Part shown: positions 25,741-37,074 of the stretch, in pieces
Numbering within the stretch: position 1 is the stretch's first letter
Layout of the letters: the number at the start of each line of letters is the position of its first letter
NCBI RefSeq assembly: GCF_902497785.1
Contig: NZ_CABVHK010000005.1
Coordinates: 62,001-126,000, forward strand
Length of the DNA: 64,000 nucleotides
Origin: Pseudomonas fluorescens
Lineage (GTDB): Bacteria > Pseudomonadota > Gammaproteobacteria > Pseudomonadales > Pseudomonadaceae
Reading direction: 5' to 3'
The notes under the pieces: model-generated
Told to the model about the DNA's origin: nothing
The model's input: the letters and a program-made list of their open reading frames with translations, nothing else
Database searches by the model: none
Translations under genes and position numbers: made by a program

Positions 25741-26484
25741 TCATCGCACTGAGTAGCCACTGTCGACGATCCAGTCCTGCCCGTACACGTTGCGAGCGCC
25801 GCGACTGAGCTGGAACAGGATCACGTCTGCCACCGCACCGGCTTCGAGGAATTTTCCATCGAGCAGCCTCGCATTGACGGCGTTGGCGACCTCGCCCAGT
25901 TCTTCAGTTTTAAGTCCCAGTGTCGACCAGATCGGCGTGGCAGTAGGGCCGGGCGAGACGGTGTTGATGCGAATGCCCAAGGGGGCCAGCTCAACCGCCA
26001 GGGTGCGCGCATGGGCAATCAATGCGGCTTTGGAGGCGATATAGGCGGCCAGTCCGGGAAAGGTCAATTCGGCGAGGAATGTGCCGATGAACACCACGGA
26101 AGCGGAATCAGCCAGATGGCTGCGCAGGCACCCCAAGGTGTTCAGCGCCGCTGCGCCGTTCACCGCCCATTGCCGGTCGAAGGCTGACACATCAAGGCCC
26201 TCGGCCAATTGCGCGATGCCCGCATTGGGTACGACGAAATGCACCTGCCCCAAGGTGGCGGCGCGATCAGCCAATCGTGCCAGATCCTCTGGGCGGGTCA
26301 CATCGCCCGCGACCCAGGCCAACTGGTCGTTGAAGCGTTCCGCCAGTGCCCCCAGTCCGCCGAGCTGGCGTGACATCCCCAAAACGCGAGCGCCCTGTTC
26401 CAGCAGCCGTTCGGTGACGGCCAGGCCGATGCCGGAGCTGGCACCGGTGACAACGGCCAGGCGATTGTGAAATTCATTGTGCAT
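25741..26484 (-). CDS. Short-chain dehydrogenase/reductase with an altered catalytic serine
   Basis: The 247-residue protein has the cofactor motif TGASSGIG at residues 13-20 and the NAG motif at 87-89. The catalytic pair YIASK sits at Y148/K152. The position normally held by catalytic serine, 13 residues before the tyrosine, is T135 in VVFIGTF. The C-terminal YGQDWIVDSGYSVR corresponds to the usual GQ...VDGG end. It likely reduces or oxidises a small alcohol/ketone; the substrate is unknown. No operon partner is evident. Confidence 0.85.
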   Translation of the reverse strand: MHNEFHNRLAVVTGASSGIGLAVTERLLEQGARVLGMSRQLGGLGALAERFNDQLAWVAGDVTRPEDLARLADRAATLGQVHFVVPNAGIAQLAEGLDVSAFDRQWAVNGAAALNTLGCLRSHLADSASVVFIGTFLAELTFPGLAAYIASKAALIAHARTLAVELAPLGIRINTVSPGPTATPIWSTLGLKTEELGEVANAVNARLLDGKFLEAGAVADVILFQLSRGARNVYGQDWIVDSGYSVR

Positions 26485-26706
26485 GCAGCAATCCTTTTAC
26501 TCATGGGCAGCCTGTTGCGTTGTTTGTGCGTTCGCAGGCTTTTCGAGCGCGCGAGAACATTTTCAAGAAACGGGCCAACACGCAGAGCCCCGTCGGGCGC
26601 GGGGCGAGTAAAGGATGTTGTTATTGTGACTCGATGCTCTGGGAGTCTTAATGACTGCAAATAGAGTCATTACGACTTGTTCGAGTGTTCTGGGATTGAC
26701 CGGAGG

Positions 26707-27738
26707 CTAAGCCTGGAAGGTTTCCCGATAGGCATATAACCCAGGCGTTCCGCCCGTCATCACAAACAGTAGGTTGGCACCTTCACGGAAACGCCGTTGT
26801 TGGAGATCGGCCAGCAGGCCCGCAAATGCTTTACCTGAGTAAACCGGGTCGATCAGCAGGCCTTCGGCGCGAGCCATCAAACGTACCGCGTCTTGCATGG
26901 CTTGGGTCGGCAGACCGTAACCTGCGCCCAGCTGACTGCCGTCAATGACGATCTCATGGGCCTGAACGATGGCGTTGCTGCCCAGTAACGTCAGTGTGTC
27001 CTGGGTCAATGTCCGGGTGCGGGCGGCGGACGAGTCCCGATCCGATAACACCGAGTAGGCCTTGACGATCGACGTGCCGCGCTCCAGCAACTCAAAGCCA
27101 GCCGCGAGCCCGGCGTGGGTGCCGGCGCTGCCGTTGGGCACCACGACCTGGTTGAAGATCAGGCCGAGGCCAGACTCTTGTTGCGCGATTTCCGCTGCGC
27201 AGCGTGCATAGCCGAGACTGCCGAGCGGCGTTGAACCGCCCATGGGAATCACCATGACCTTGCGTCCCGATTCCCGCAGTTGTGCCGCACGAGCCTCGGC
27301 CCGGGCGAGTGAGTCGGTGCCTGCTGCAAGCACCTCGAGCGTTGCGCCGAACAATTGGTCGAGCAACACATTGCCGTTGAGTTCGTAATCAACGTCGGCC
27401 TTGGGCACCGAGCGCGTCAGAATCAATTCGCAATCGATGCCCAGGCGAGCGCAGACGGCGGCGGTCAGGCGCGCATGGTTGGACTGGAGGCCGCCGACGG
27501 TAATGACCGTGTCAACAGCCTCCTGCTGCGCCGCGCCGAGATGAAATTCGAGTTTGCGCAGTTTGTTGCCGCCACCGCCCAGCAACATGTGATCGTCGCG
27601 CTTGAGAAACAGGCGAATGCCTTGCGACTCAAGGCCCAGCAGCTGTTCGAGGCGCTCGGCGCGCTGAATGGGCGTGGGGCCTTGCAACAGGTCTGCCCTG
27701 GGGAAAGCGCTGAGAGCCGTGTCAAATTGGGTTTGCAT
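26707..27738 (-). CDS. D-cysteine desulfhydrase-like PLP enzyme (ACC-deaminase family)
   Basis: The 343-residue protein belongs to the fold-type II PLP enzymes of the ACC deaminase/D-cysteine desulfhydrase group. Its PLP lysine lies in LLGGGGNKLRKLEF, followed by the substrate-side loop GGLQSNHARLTAA. Other conserved blocks are PNGSAGTHAGLAAG and VYSGKAFAGLL. D-cysteine breakdown to pyruvate, sulfide and ammonia is the best guess; ACC deaminase activity cannot be excluded. The ATG at 27738 follows GAGGCG. The longer frame to 27813 is not needed. Confidence 0.8.
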   Translation of the reverse strand: MQTQFDTALSAFPRADLLQGPTPIQRAERLEQLLGLESQGIRLFLKRDDHMLLGGGGNKLRKLEFHLGAAQQEAVDTVITVGGLQSNHARLTAAVCARLGIDCELILTRSVPKADVDYELNGNVLLDQLFGATLEVLAAGTDSLARAEARAAQLRESGRKVMVIPMGGSTPLGSLGYARCAAEIAQQESGLGLIFNQVVVPNGSAGTHAGLAAGFELLERGTSIVKAYSVLSDRDSSAARTRTLTQDTLTLLGSNAIVQAHEIVIDGSQLGAGYGLPTQAMQDAVRLMARAEGLLIDPVYSGKAFAGLLADLQQRRFREGANLLFVMTGGTPGLYAYRETFQA

Positions 27739-27857
27739 CGATGACGCCTCACTGACTTTTATCAGCATGACTCTAGGGAGAAAGCCACCGCGGATAAACC
27801 CGCGACGAGGCATTACACCTTTAACACTGTGTAACTAATACGGGAGTTCGGCGATTT

Positions 27858-27930
27858 AAAAGATCGCAGCCTGAGGCAGCTCCTACCGGAGGAACCCATA
27901 CGGCGTAGGAGCTGGCGCAGCCTGCGATCT
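27858..27930. repeat. REP doublet (REPIN) 4
   Basis: AAAGATCGCAGCCTGAGGCA leads into GCTCCTAC. The inverse GTAGGAGCTGGCGCAGCCTG is followed by CGATCTTG. It lies between the desulfhydrase gene and the LexA-like box. Confidence 0.8.
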
Positions 27931-27988
27931 TGTTGTTCACCCGACCAAGGGTCAGTTGACGCCTTGTGCCAGCGGGATCGACTCTATA

Positions 27989-28004
27989 CTGTATATCCAC
28001 ACAG
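27989..28004. promoter_or_regulatory. LexA-box-like palindrome before the radical-SAM gene
   Basis: CTGTATATCCACACAG fits CTG-N10-CAG. It lies 16 bases before the ATG of the radical-SAM gene, where LexA binding would cover the promoter or start region. The core ATATCC is a good match to the Gram-negative consensus. Confidence 0.72.
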
Positions 28005-28019
28005 TATAAGGTTCATGCC

Positions 28020-29240
28020 ATGGAACTCATCGACAAGCTCAGCATTCTCGCCGACGCCGCCAAATACGACGCGTCCTGCGCCAGCAGTGGCGCGCCCAAG
28101 CGCAGCTCCGAGGGCAAGAGCGGATTGGGTTCGACCAATGGCATGGGCATCTGCCACAGCTACACACCGGACGGGCGTTGCGTTTCGCTGCTGAAAATCC
28201 TGCTGACCAACTTCTGTCTTTACGACTGCCAGTATTGTGTCAACCGCCGTTCCAGTGATGTCCCGCGCGCACGTTTCACGCCGGAAGAAGTGGTCACGCT
28301 GACGATGGATTTCTACCGCCGCAACTGCGTCAGCGGGCTGTTTCTCAGTTCCGGCATCATCCGCTCGGCCGACTACACCATGGAGCAGTTGATCCGCGTC
28401 GCGAAACTGCTGCGCGAAGACCATGAGTTTCGCGGGTACATCCACCTCAAGACCATCCCCGAAGCCGATCCGGCGCTGATCGAGGAAGCGGGGCGTTACG
28501 CCGATCGGTTGAGCGTCAACATCGAGTTGCCCACCGACGCCAGCCTCCAGACCCTGGCGCCGGAGAAACAGCTGGGCTCGATCAAACAAGCGATGCAGAC
28601 CATCTACACCGGCGAACAAACCGTTCTCAACGAACCCCGTGCACCTAAATTCGCCCCCGCCGGGCAGAGCACGCAAATGATCGTCGGTGCCGATGACACC
28701 GACGACAGCACCATTCTTCACAGTGCCCAGGCGTTGTACGGCAACTTTCGCTTGCGTCGGGTGTACTACTCGGCGTTCAGTCCGATCCCGAACAGCCCGA
28801 AGAGTGTGCCCTTGGCCGCGCCGCCGCTGATGCGCGAGCATCGCTTGTATCAGGCGGATTTCCTGTTGCGCAGCTACGGTTTCACCGCTGGCGAACTGTT
28901 CAAGGGGCCCGGGCACCTGGCGTTGGACATCGACCCGAAACTGGCCTGGGCGCTGGAAAATCGCGAAGTCTTTCCGCTGGACCTCAATCGTGCCGATGCT
29001 TCGTTGATTTCGCGCATTCCCGGGATTGGTCTGCGCACCACCGAACGTTTGGTAGAACTGCGCCAACAGCGTCGGATTCGCTACGAAGACCTCGCGCGAA
29101 TGCGCTGCGTACTGGCCAAGGCCAAACCGTTTTTCATCACCAGTGACTACCATCCGCAGCAGGCCGAGGTCACCAGTCATCTGCTGTACCAGCAATTGCG
29201 CGACCGGCCGCAACCGCAGCAAATGGGGTTGTGGGGATGA
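28020..29240 (+). CDS. Radical-SAM protein linked to DNA modification/repair (TIGR03916-type)
   Basis: The 406-residue protein has a radical-SAM cluster motif at C66, C70 and C73 in NFCLYDCQYCVNRRSSD, giving CX3CX2C. A C-terminal helix-hairpin-helix reads LNRADASLISRIPGIGLR, typical of DNA-binding proteins. It belongs to the radical-SAM family that occurs beside uracil-DNA-glycosylase-related genes. A LexA-like box lies just upstream. The downstream gene overlaps it (ATGA), so the two form an operon. The reaction is not known, but an SOS-linked DNA repair role is a reasonable inference. Confidence 0.85.
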   Translation: MELIDKLSILADAAKYDASCASSGAPKRSSEGKSGLGSTNGMGICHSYTPDGRCVSLLKILLTNFCLYDCQYCVNRRSSDVPRARFTPEEVVTLTMDFYRRNCVSGLFLSSGIIRSADYTMEQLIRVAKLLREDHEFRGYIHLKTIPEADPALIEEAGRYADRLSVNIELPTDASLQTLAPEKQLGSIKQAMQTIYTGEQTVLNEPRAPKFAPAGQSTQMIVGADDTDDSTILHSAQALYGNFRLRRVYYSAFSPIPNSPKSVPLAAPPLMREHRLYQADFLLRSYGFTAGELFKGPGHLALDIDPKLAWALENREVFPLDLNRADASLISRIPGIGLRTTERLVELRQQRRIRYEDLARMRCVLAKAKPFFITSDYHPQQAEVTSHLLYQQLRDRPQPQQMGLWG

Positions 29241-30079
29241 TCACGCTGGATTGCGACGACCTGTTCGACCTCTGGCGGCAGCAGGCGCGCTGGCTGCTGA
29301 GTCATGAGGTTGATCCCAGTCGGGTGAGTTGGGCCAGTGAAGGCGTGACCGATCTGTTTGCCAGCGATGAGTCGCTGCCGGAGGCGCAAGGGCCCTTTCA
29401 GGCGCGAATCCCACGGATGTTGCTCGACACCCTTGAGCGCGCCGCCCGTTATCGCGGGGACCAGCGTTGGAGTTTGTTATACGAAGTGCTGTGGCGCGTC
29501 AGTCATGGAGATCGCACTGCGATGATGGCGGGCGATCAACTTGGCAGTGAATTCAATAGAAGAATCAAACAGATACAGCGTGAATCTCATCATCTACATG
29601 CATTCGTGCGGTTTGTCGCTCTGCCGGAAAACGAAGGGCCGCACTATGTTGCCTGGCATGAACCGGCCCACGACATTCTGCACAGTGCCAGTGAACACTT
29701 CATCGGTCGTATGGGCCAACATCGCTGGTTGATTGCTACGCCCCGGGACGGGGTTTACTTCGATGGCGAGCAGTTGATCCACCATCGTCAGTGCCCGGTT
29801 GAGTGGCAGCAACTGGCGCAAAACGTCGATGATCCGCACGGTGACATGTGGTTGACCTATTACAGCCACATCTTCAATCCGGCACGGCTTAATCCGAAGG
29901 TCATGCAGGGCCATTTACCGGCGCGATTCTGGAAAAACCTGCCTGAAGGCGCATTGATTCCGGGGTTGATCACTCAAGCGCGGACCGGCAAGCAACAGGA
30001 CGGTCAGGCCAGCGGGATCAAGGGCAGGGGTGGCAAGCGTATCGCACTGAGCGACACTGAACGCGGTCAAGGCTCATAA
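29237..30079 (+). CDS. TIGR03915/DUF4130-type DNA-metabolism protein, without a glycosylase domain
   Basis: The 280-residue protein begins MITLDCDDLFDLWRQQARWL and has HDILHSASEHFIGRMGQ and WLTYYSHIFNPARLNPKVMQ, the family pattern of the partner of the upstream radical-SAM protein. Many homologues are about twice as long because a uracil-DNA glycosylase domain follows. Here the protein ends after a short basic tail, SGIKGRGGKRIA, so that domain is absent. The ATG at 29237 overlaps the upstream stop (ATGA). A bidirectional terminator follows. Confidence 0.78.
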   Translation: MITLDCDDLFDLWRQQARWLLSHEVDPSRVSWASEGVTDLFASDESLPEAQGPFQARIPRMLLDTLERAARYRGDQRWSLLYEVLWRVSHGDRTAMMAGDQLGSEFNRRIKQIQRESHHLHAFVRFVALPENEGPHYVAWHEPAHDILHSASEHFIGRMGQHRWLIATPRDGVYFDGEQLIHHRQCPVEWQQLAQNVDDPHGDMWLTYYSHIFNPARLNPKVMQGHLPARFWKNLPEGALIPGLITQARTGKQQDGQASGIKGRGGKRIALSDTERGQGS

Positions 30080-30083
30080 AAAA

Positions 30084-30113
30084 GCCCCGCATCGCCAAGG
30101 CGATGGGGGGCTT
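30084..30113. terminator. Bidirectional hairpin terminator between the DNA-metabolism gene and ilvE
   Basis: GCCCCGCATCGCC pairs with GCGATGGGGGGC around AAG. The minus strand shows a T run after the stem (AAAAAAG on the plus strand before it), serving ilvE; the plus-strand tail is shorter. Confidence 0.82.
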
Positions 30114-30133
30114 TCGATGCAGCGCAGGTCAGG

Positions 30134-31153
30134 TCAGACCTTGACGATCCAGCCTGCTGGCGCTTCGATCTCGCCAGTCTGTACGCCCGTCAGCTCTTTG
30201 TAGAGCTTCTGGGTGACCGGGCCGACTTCGGTTTCGCTGTGGAACACATGCAGGTGGTCGTTATAGCTGATGCCACCGATTGGGGTGATCACGGCTGCGG
30301 TACCGCAAGCGCCGGCTTCCTTGAAGTCGGACAGCTTGTCGATGAACACGTCACCTTCAACCACTTCCAGGCCCAGACGCGACTTGGCCAGTTCGATCAA
30401 TGACAGGCGGGTGATGCCTGGCAGTACCGACGGCGAGTTCGGGGTCACAAACTTGTTGTCATGGGTGATCCCGAAGAAGTTGGCCGAACCGACTTCCTCG
30501 ATTTTGGTGTGGGTCATCGGGTCCAGGTAAATGCAATCGGCAAAGTGCGCCTTCTTGGCCTGGGAACCTGGCATCAGGCTGGCGGCGTAGTTGCCACCGA
30601 CCTTGGCCGCGCCGGTGCCTTGTGGTGCGGCACGGTCGTAGCTGGAAATCAGGAAGTTGTGCGGGGTCAGGCCGCCCTTGAAGTAGGCGCCGACCGGGAT
30701 GCAGAAGATCGAGAAGATGAACTCGGGGGCGGTGCGCACACCGATGTTGTCACCCACGCCGATCACGAACGGTCGCAGGTACAGCGCGCCGCCGGTGCCG
30801 TAAGGCGGGATGAAACGCTCGTTGGCGCGGACTACGTCCTTGCAGGCTTCGATGAACTGCTCGGTGGACACCTGTGGCATCAGCAGGCGAGCGCAGCTGC
30901 GTTGCATACGTGCGGCGTTCTGGTCCGGACGGAACAGGTTGATCGAACCGTCCTTGCAACGATAGGCCTTCAGGCCTTCAAAGCATTGCTGACCATAGTG
31001 AAGAGCAGTCGAGCCTTCGCTGATGTGCAGCACGTTGTCTTCGGTCAGGGTGCCTTTGTCCCACTCGCCATTGCGATAGTGCGAGAGATAGCGCTTGTCT
31101 GTCTTGATGTAATCAAAACCCAGCTTGTCCCAATTGATGCTTTCGTTACTCAT
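30134..31153 (-). CDS. ilvE: Branched-chain amino-acid aminotransferase
   Basis: The 339-residue fold-type IV PLP enzyme transfers the amino group between branched-chain amino acids and 2-oxoglutarate. The N-terminal half includes GSTALHYGQQCFEGLKAYR. The PLP lysine region is QGTGAAKVGGNYAASLMPG, and the C-terminal part has GGISYNDHLHVFHSETEVGP. The start at 31153 follows GAGGG; the longer frame to 31192 is not needed. Its products are the 2-keto acids oxidised by the Bkd complex encoded just upstream, though a REP doublet separates them. Confidence 0.95.
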   Translation of the reverse strand: MSNESINWDKLGFDYIKTDKRYLSHYRNGEWDKGTLTEDNVLHISEGSTALHYGQQCFEGLKAYRCKDGSINLFRPDQNAARMQRSCARLLMPQVSTEQFIEACKDVVRANERFIPPYGTGGALYLRPFVIGVGDNIGVRTAPEFIFSIFCIPVGAYFKGGLTPHNFLISSYDRAAPQGTGAAKVGGNYAASLMPGSQAKKAHFADCIYLDPMTHTKIEEVGSANFFGITHDNKFVTPNSPSVLPGITRLSLIELAKSRLGLEVVEGDVFIDKLSDFKEAGACGTAAVITPIGGISYNDHLHVFHSETEVGPVTQKLYKELTGVQTGEIEAPAGWIVKV

Positions 31154-31261
31154 GACACCCTCTATCACTGAACAACCGCCGAAACGGTTCAAGGCTTCTG
31201 ACGTTTTTTGGATGGGGACAACAATACTTCATTCCAGGGCTGTTTCGCAGTGCAATCAAGC

Positions 31262-31339
31262 TAAAAGATCGCAGCCTGCGGCAGCTCCTGTTGTTGCGTA
31301 CGGCCTGTAGGAGCTGCCGAAGGCTGCGATCCTTTGATC
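31262..31339. repeat. REP doublet (REPIN) 5
   Basis: AAAGATCGCAGCCTGCGGCAGCTCCTG faces the inverse GTAGGAGCTGCCGAAGGCTG and CGATCCTTTGATC. It separates ilvE from the lpdV end of the bkd operon. Confidence 0.88.
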
Positions 31340-31340
31340 T

Positions 31341-32723
31341 TCACAGATGCAACGCATGCCCCAGAGCACGCGACGCCGCTTCCTGCACCGCTTCACCCAG
31401 CGTTGGATGCGCATGAATGGTGCCAGCGATGTCTTCCAGTCGAGCGCCCATTTCCAGGCTCTGGCCAAACGCGGTCGACAACTCCGAAACGCCCACGCCC
31501 ACCGCCTGCCAACCGACAATCAGATGATTGTCCCGACGAGCGACGACCCGCACGAAACCGCTTTTGGACTCCAGCGTCATCGCCCGGCCATTCGCCGCGA
31601 ACGGGAAGCTCGAAACGATGCAGTCCAGACCCGCCGCCTTGACCTCATCCGGGGTCTTGCCAACCACCACCAGTTCCGGGTCGGTAAAGCACACGGCGGC
31701 AATTGCGGTCGGGTTGAATTCACGGGTTTTGCCGCTGATCAACTCCGCCACCATCTCACCCTGAGCCATGGCCCGGTGCGCGAGCATCGGTTCGCCGCTC
31801 AAGTCACCGATGGCGTAGACGTTGCGCATGCTGGTCTGGCAGCGGTTATCGATCCTGATCGACGAACCGTTCATGTCCAGATTCAGTGCTTCAAGGTTCC
31901 AGCCCTGGCTATTTGGCTTGCGACCGACGGCCACCAGTACTTGATCGGTTTCCAGGTTCAAGGTATCGCCGTTGGGATCAGCAACTTGCAAGGTATTGCT
32001 CGAAGAATCAAAGCCTTGGACGCTGTGCTTCAAGTAAAGCTTCACCCCCAGCTTTTTCAATTCATCGTGTACAGGTTGAGTCAGTTCAGCGTCATAGGCT
32101 GGCAGGATGCGATCCTGCGCCTCAACTACGCTGACCTCGGCGCCGAGTTTGCGATAGGCAATCCCCAGCTCCAGACCGATATAACCACCTCCGACGACTA
32201 CCAGACGTTTCGGCACCGATGTCGGCGCCAGCGCCTCGGTGGAAGAGATGATCGGCCCGCCAATTGGCAGCATTGGCAGGTTCACGCTCTTCGAACCGGT
32301 GGCGAGCACCAGGTGGTCGCACTGAATACGCGTGTCGCCGACTTCAACGGTTTTGCCGTCGATGACCTTGGCCCAGCCCTCAATCACCTGGACTTTGTTC
32401 TTTTTCAGCAATGCCGCGACGCCGGTGGTCAGGCGATCAACGATGCCATCCTTCCACTCGACGCTTTTGCTGACATCCAGAACCGGTGCGGAAACGCTGA
32501 TGCCCAGCGCTGAGTGCTCGTTGTGGTGCCGGGTCTGGTGGAGCTGTTCGGCGACATGAATCAATGCTTTGGACGGAATGCAGCCGATGTTCAGGCAGGT
32601 ACCGCCCAGTGATTCGCCTTCCACCAAAATGGTCGAAATGCCCAACTGGCCGGCACGAATTGCCGTCACGTAACCGCCGGGTCCGCCGCCGATGATCAGC
32701 AGCGTGGTGTTTAGAGTTTGCAT
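31341..32723 (-). CDS. lpdV: Dihydrolipoamide dehydrogenase of the branched-chain keto-acid complex (E3)
   Basis: The 460-residue flavoprotein reoxidises dihydrolipoyl groups with NAD+. It has GGGPGGY for FAD, the redox pair C43/C48 in [13 protein letters not shown], a NAD motif in [13 protein letters not shown] and the C-terminal HPTLGE acid/base site. Its length and position as last gene of the bkd operon identify it as the E3 called LPD-Val in P. putida. The start at 32723 (MQTLNTT) is supported by family sequence. It is probably the most downstream gene of the bkd transcript. Confidence 0.95.
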   Translation of the reverse strand: MQTLNTTLLIIGGGPGGYVTAIRAGQLGISTILVEGESLGGTCLNIGCIPSKALIHVAEQLHQTRHHNEHSALGISVSAPVLDVSKSVEWKDGIVDRLTTGVAALLKKNKVQVIEGWAKVIDGKTVEVGDTRIQCDHLVLATGSKSVNLPMLPIGGPIISSTEALAPTSVPKRLVVVGGGYIGLELGIAYRKLGAEVSVVEAQDRILPAYDAELTQPVHDELKKLGVKLYLKHSVQGFDSSSNTLQVADPNGDTLNLETDQVLVAVGRKPNSQGWNLEALNLDMNGSSIRIDNRCQTSMRNVYAIGDLSGEPMLAHRAMAQGEMVAELISGKTREFNPTAIAAVCFTDPELVVVGKTPDEVKAAGLDCIVSSFPFAANGRAMTLESKSGFVRVVARRDNHLIVGWQAVGVGVSELSTAFGQSLEMGARLEDIAGTIHAHPTLGEAVQEAASRALGHALHL

Positions 32724-32739
32724 TGAGGCCCCACTAAAA

Positions 32740-34014
32740 TCAGTCCACAAACAAGGTGGCGGGTTGTTCGAGCAAGCCACGAATGGCCTGGATGAATTGT
32801 GCCGCGTCCATGCCATCGACCACGCGGTGATCGAAGGAACTGGAGAGGTTCATCATCTTGCGAATCACGATTTGCCCTTTGACGACCATCGGGCGTTCGA
32901 CGATTTTGTTGACGCCGACGATGGCCACTTCCGGCAGGTTCAACACCGGCGTACTGACGATGCCGCCCAACGCGCCGAGGCTGGTCAGGGTGATGCTCGA
33001 TCCGGACAGTTCGTCGCGGCTGGCCTTGCCGTTACGCGCTGCGTTGGCCAATCGGGAGATTTCGCCAGCGTTGTCCCACAGGCTGCGGGCTTCGGCGTGC
33101 CGCACTACCGGCACCATCAAGCCGATGTCGGCCTGGGTGGCGATGCCTACATGCACCGCGCCGAGGCGGGTGATGACTTGGGCTTCATCGTCGTAACGGG
33201 CGTTGATCTGCGGGAAGTCGCGCAGGGCAACGACCAGCGCACGGACCAGAAAGGGCAGCAACGTCAGCTTGCCGCGCGTCGCGCCGTATTTTTCGTTGAG
33301 GTGCGCGCGCAATTCTTCCACGGCAGTGACGTCGATTTCTTCGACGTAACTGAAGTGGGCTGCGCGCTGGGTGGCGTCCTGCATACGTTGCGCAATCTTG
33401 CGACGCATGCCGATGACCGGGATCTGTTCTTCGTCATTGCGTTGGGCGTAAGCGGCAGGGGTGGCGGTCGAGGTGTTCGACTGACCTTGTGCCAGATAAG
33501 TGTCGAGGTCTTCATGGAGCACGCGACCGGCAGGGCCGGTGCCACGCACCAGACGCAGTTGAATGCCGAGGTCCAGCGCATGTTTGCGCACGGCCGGCGA
33601 GGCCAGTGGACGTTCATCGGCCTCGCGCGCCACCATCGGGCCTTGGCATACAGCAGTTCGAGGCGCTGCAGCAGGGGCAGGTTTGCTTTCGGCAACCGCT
33701 TCGGCTTTCGGCGCCGCAGCTTCTTTCACAGCCACGGCCACAGGCTGCGCCGACTCTTTAACGTTGCCCGTGCCTTCGACTTCAATGCTGATCAGAATGC
33801 TGCCCACTGCCATGACTTCGCCGGGCACGCCGCCCAGCGAAATCACCTTGCCGTGCACCGGCGAAGGGATGTCGACCATCGCCTTGTCGGTCATCACATC
33901 GGCCAGCACCTGATCTTCGACGACCAGGTCACCGACCTTGACGTGCCACACCGACAATTCAACTTCCGCGATGCCTTCACCAATGTCCGGCATTTTAATA
34001 ACGTGCGTGCCCAT
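32740..34014 (-). CDS. bkdB: Branched-chain keto-acid dehydrogenase E2 (lipoyl acyltransferase)
   Basis: The 424-residue protein carries a single lipoyl domain (residues 1-80) with the lipoylated lysine K44 in [13 protein letters not shown]. An Ala/Pro-rich linker follows, then a peripheral subunit-binding domain near 140-175. The catalytic domain has the acyltransferase motif DHRVVDG near 395. It transfers the branched acyl group to CoA and holds E1 and E3 in the complex. It starts one base after the E1 beta stop codon, so the genes are tightly packed. Confidence 0.95.
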   Translation of the reverse strand: MGTHVIKMPDIGEGIAEVELSVWHVKVGDLVVEDQVLADVMTDKAMVDIPSPVHGKVISLGGVPGEVMAVGSILISIEVEGTGNVKESAQPVAVAVKEAAAPKAEAVAESKPAPAAAPRTAVCQGPMVAREADERPLASPAVRKHALDLGIQLRLVRGTGPAGRVLHEDLDTYLAQGQSNTSTATPAAYAQRNDEEQIPVIGMRRKIAQRMQDATQRAAHFSYVEEIDVTAVEELRAHLNEKYGATRGKLTLLPFLVRALVVALRDFPQINARYDDEAQVITRLGAVHVGIATQADIGLMVPVVRHAEARSLWDNAGEISRLANAARNGKASRDELSGSSITLTSLGALGGIVSTPVLNLPEVAIVGVNKIVERPMVVKGQIVIRKMMNLSSSFDHRVVDGMDAAQFIQAIRGLLEQPATLFVD

Positions 34015-35073
34015 TCAGACCTCCATAACCCGATGCAAAGCCGCGCCCACACGGGACGGACCAGGGAAATACGCCCATTCTTGCGCGTGCGGGTAGGGGG
34101 TGTCCCAACCGGTGACGCGCTCAATCGGCGCTTCCAGGTAATGGAAGCAGTGCTCCTGGACCAACGCCGCCAGTTCGGCGCCGAAGCCACAGGTGCGCGT
34201 CGCTTCGTGAACGATCACGCAACGGCCGGTTTTCTTCACCGAGTTGACGATGGTTTCCAGGTCCAGCGGCCACAGGCTGCGCAGGTCGATGACTTCCGCA
34301 TCGATCCCGGTTTCTTCAGCCGCGACTTGCGACACATAGACCGTGGTGCCGTAGGTCAGGATGGTCACAGCCTTGCCGGGGCGGGTGATGGCGGCGACAT
34401 CCAGCGGCACCGTGTAGTAACCGTCCGGGACTTGTGCAGAAGGGTGTTTCGACCACGGCGTCACCGGGCGGTCGTGGTGGCCATCGAACGGGCCGTTGTA
34501 CAGACGTTTTGGCTCGAGGAAGATCACCGGGTCATCGTTTTCAATCGAAGCGATCAGCAAGCCTTTGGCGTCGTACGGGTTGGACGGCATCACCGTGCGC
34601 AAGCCGCAAACCTGAGTGAACATCGCCTCGATACTCTGACTGTGGGTCTGGCCGCCGTAGATGCCGCCGCCGCATGGCATGCGCAGGGTCATCGGCGCAG
34701 TGAATTCGCCCGCCGAGCGATAACGCAGGCGAGCGGCTTCGGAAATGATCTGGTCAGACGCCGGGTACACGTAGTCGGCGAACTGAATCTCGGCCACCGG
34801 GCGCAAACCGTAAGCGCCCATGCCCACGGCGACCCCGACGATGCCGCTTTCGGAGATCGGCGCGTCGAACACGCGGGAAGTGCCGTACTTGTTCTGCAGG
34901 CCTTCGGTGCAACGGAACACGCCGCCGAAATAGCCGACGTCCTGACCGAACACTACGACGTTGTCGTCACGTTCAAGCATCACATCCATGGCCGAGCGCA
35001 GGGCCTGGATCATGGTCATGGTGGTTGTGGTCATGGCGGTTTCCAACTCGATATTGTTGTTGTGATCGTTCAT
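34015..35073 (-). CDS. bkdA2: 2-oxoisovalerate dehydrogenase E1 beta subunit
   Basis: The 352-residue transketolase-like protein has FGQDVGYFGGVFRCTEGL and the pyrimidine-binding region ISESGIVGVAVGMGAYGL. The later motif HEATRTCGFGAELAALVQE is also conserved. With the alpha subunit it decarboxylates branched-chain 2-keto acids using thiamine diphosphate. A cluster MTTTTMTMIQALRSAMDVML begins the core sequence, with an extra 13-residue leader at the N-terminus. It follows bkdA1 by one base. Confidence 0.95.
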   Translation of the reverse strand: MNDHNNNIELETAMTTTTMTMIQALRSAMDVMLERDDNVVVFGQDVGYFGGVFRCTEGLQNKYGTSRVFDAPISESGIVGVAVGMGAYGLRPVAEIQFADYVYPASDQIISEAARLRYRSAGEFTAPMTLRMPCGGGIYGGQTHSQSIEAMFTQVCGLRTVMPSNPYDAKGLLIASIENDDPVIFLEPKRLYNGPFDGHHDRPVTPWSKHPSAQVPDGYYTVPLDVAAITRPGKAVTILTYGTTVYVSQVAAEETGIDAEVIDLRSLWPLDLETIVNSVKKTGRCVIVHEATRTCGFGAELAALVQEHCFHYLEAPIERVTGWDTPYPHAQEWAYFPGPSRVGAALHRVMEV

Positions 35074-35074
35074 G

Positions 35075-37070
<1,996 letters not shown>

Positions 37071-37074
37071 ACGT

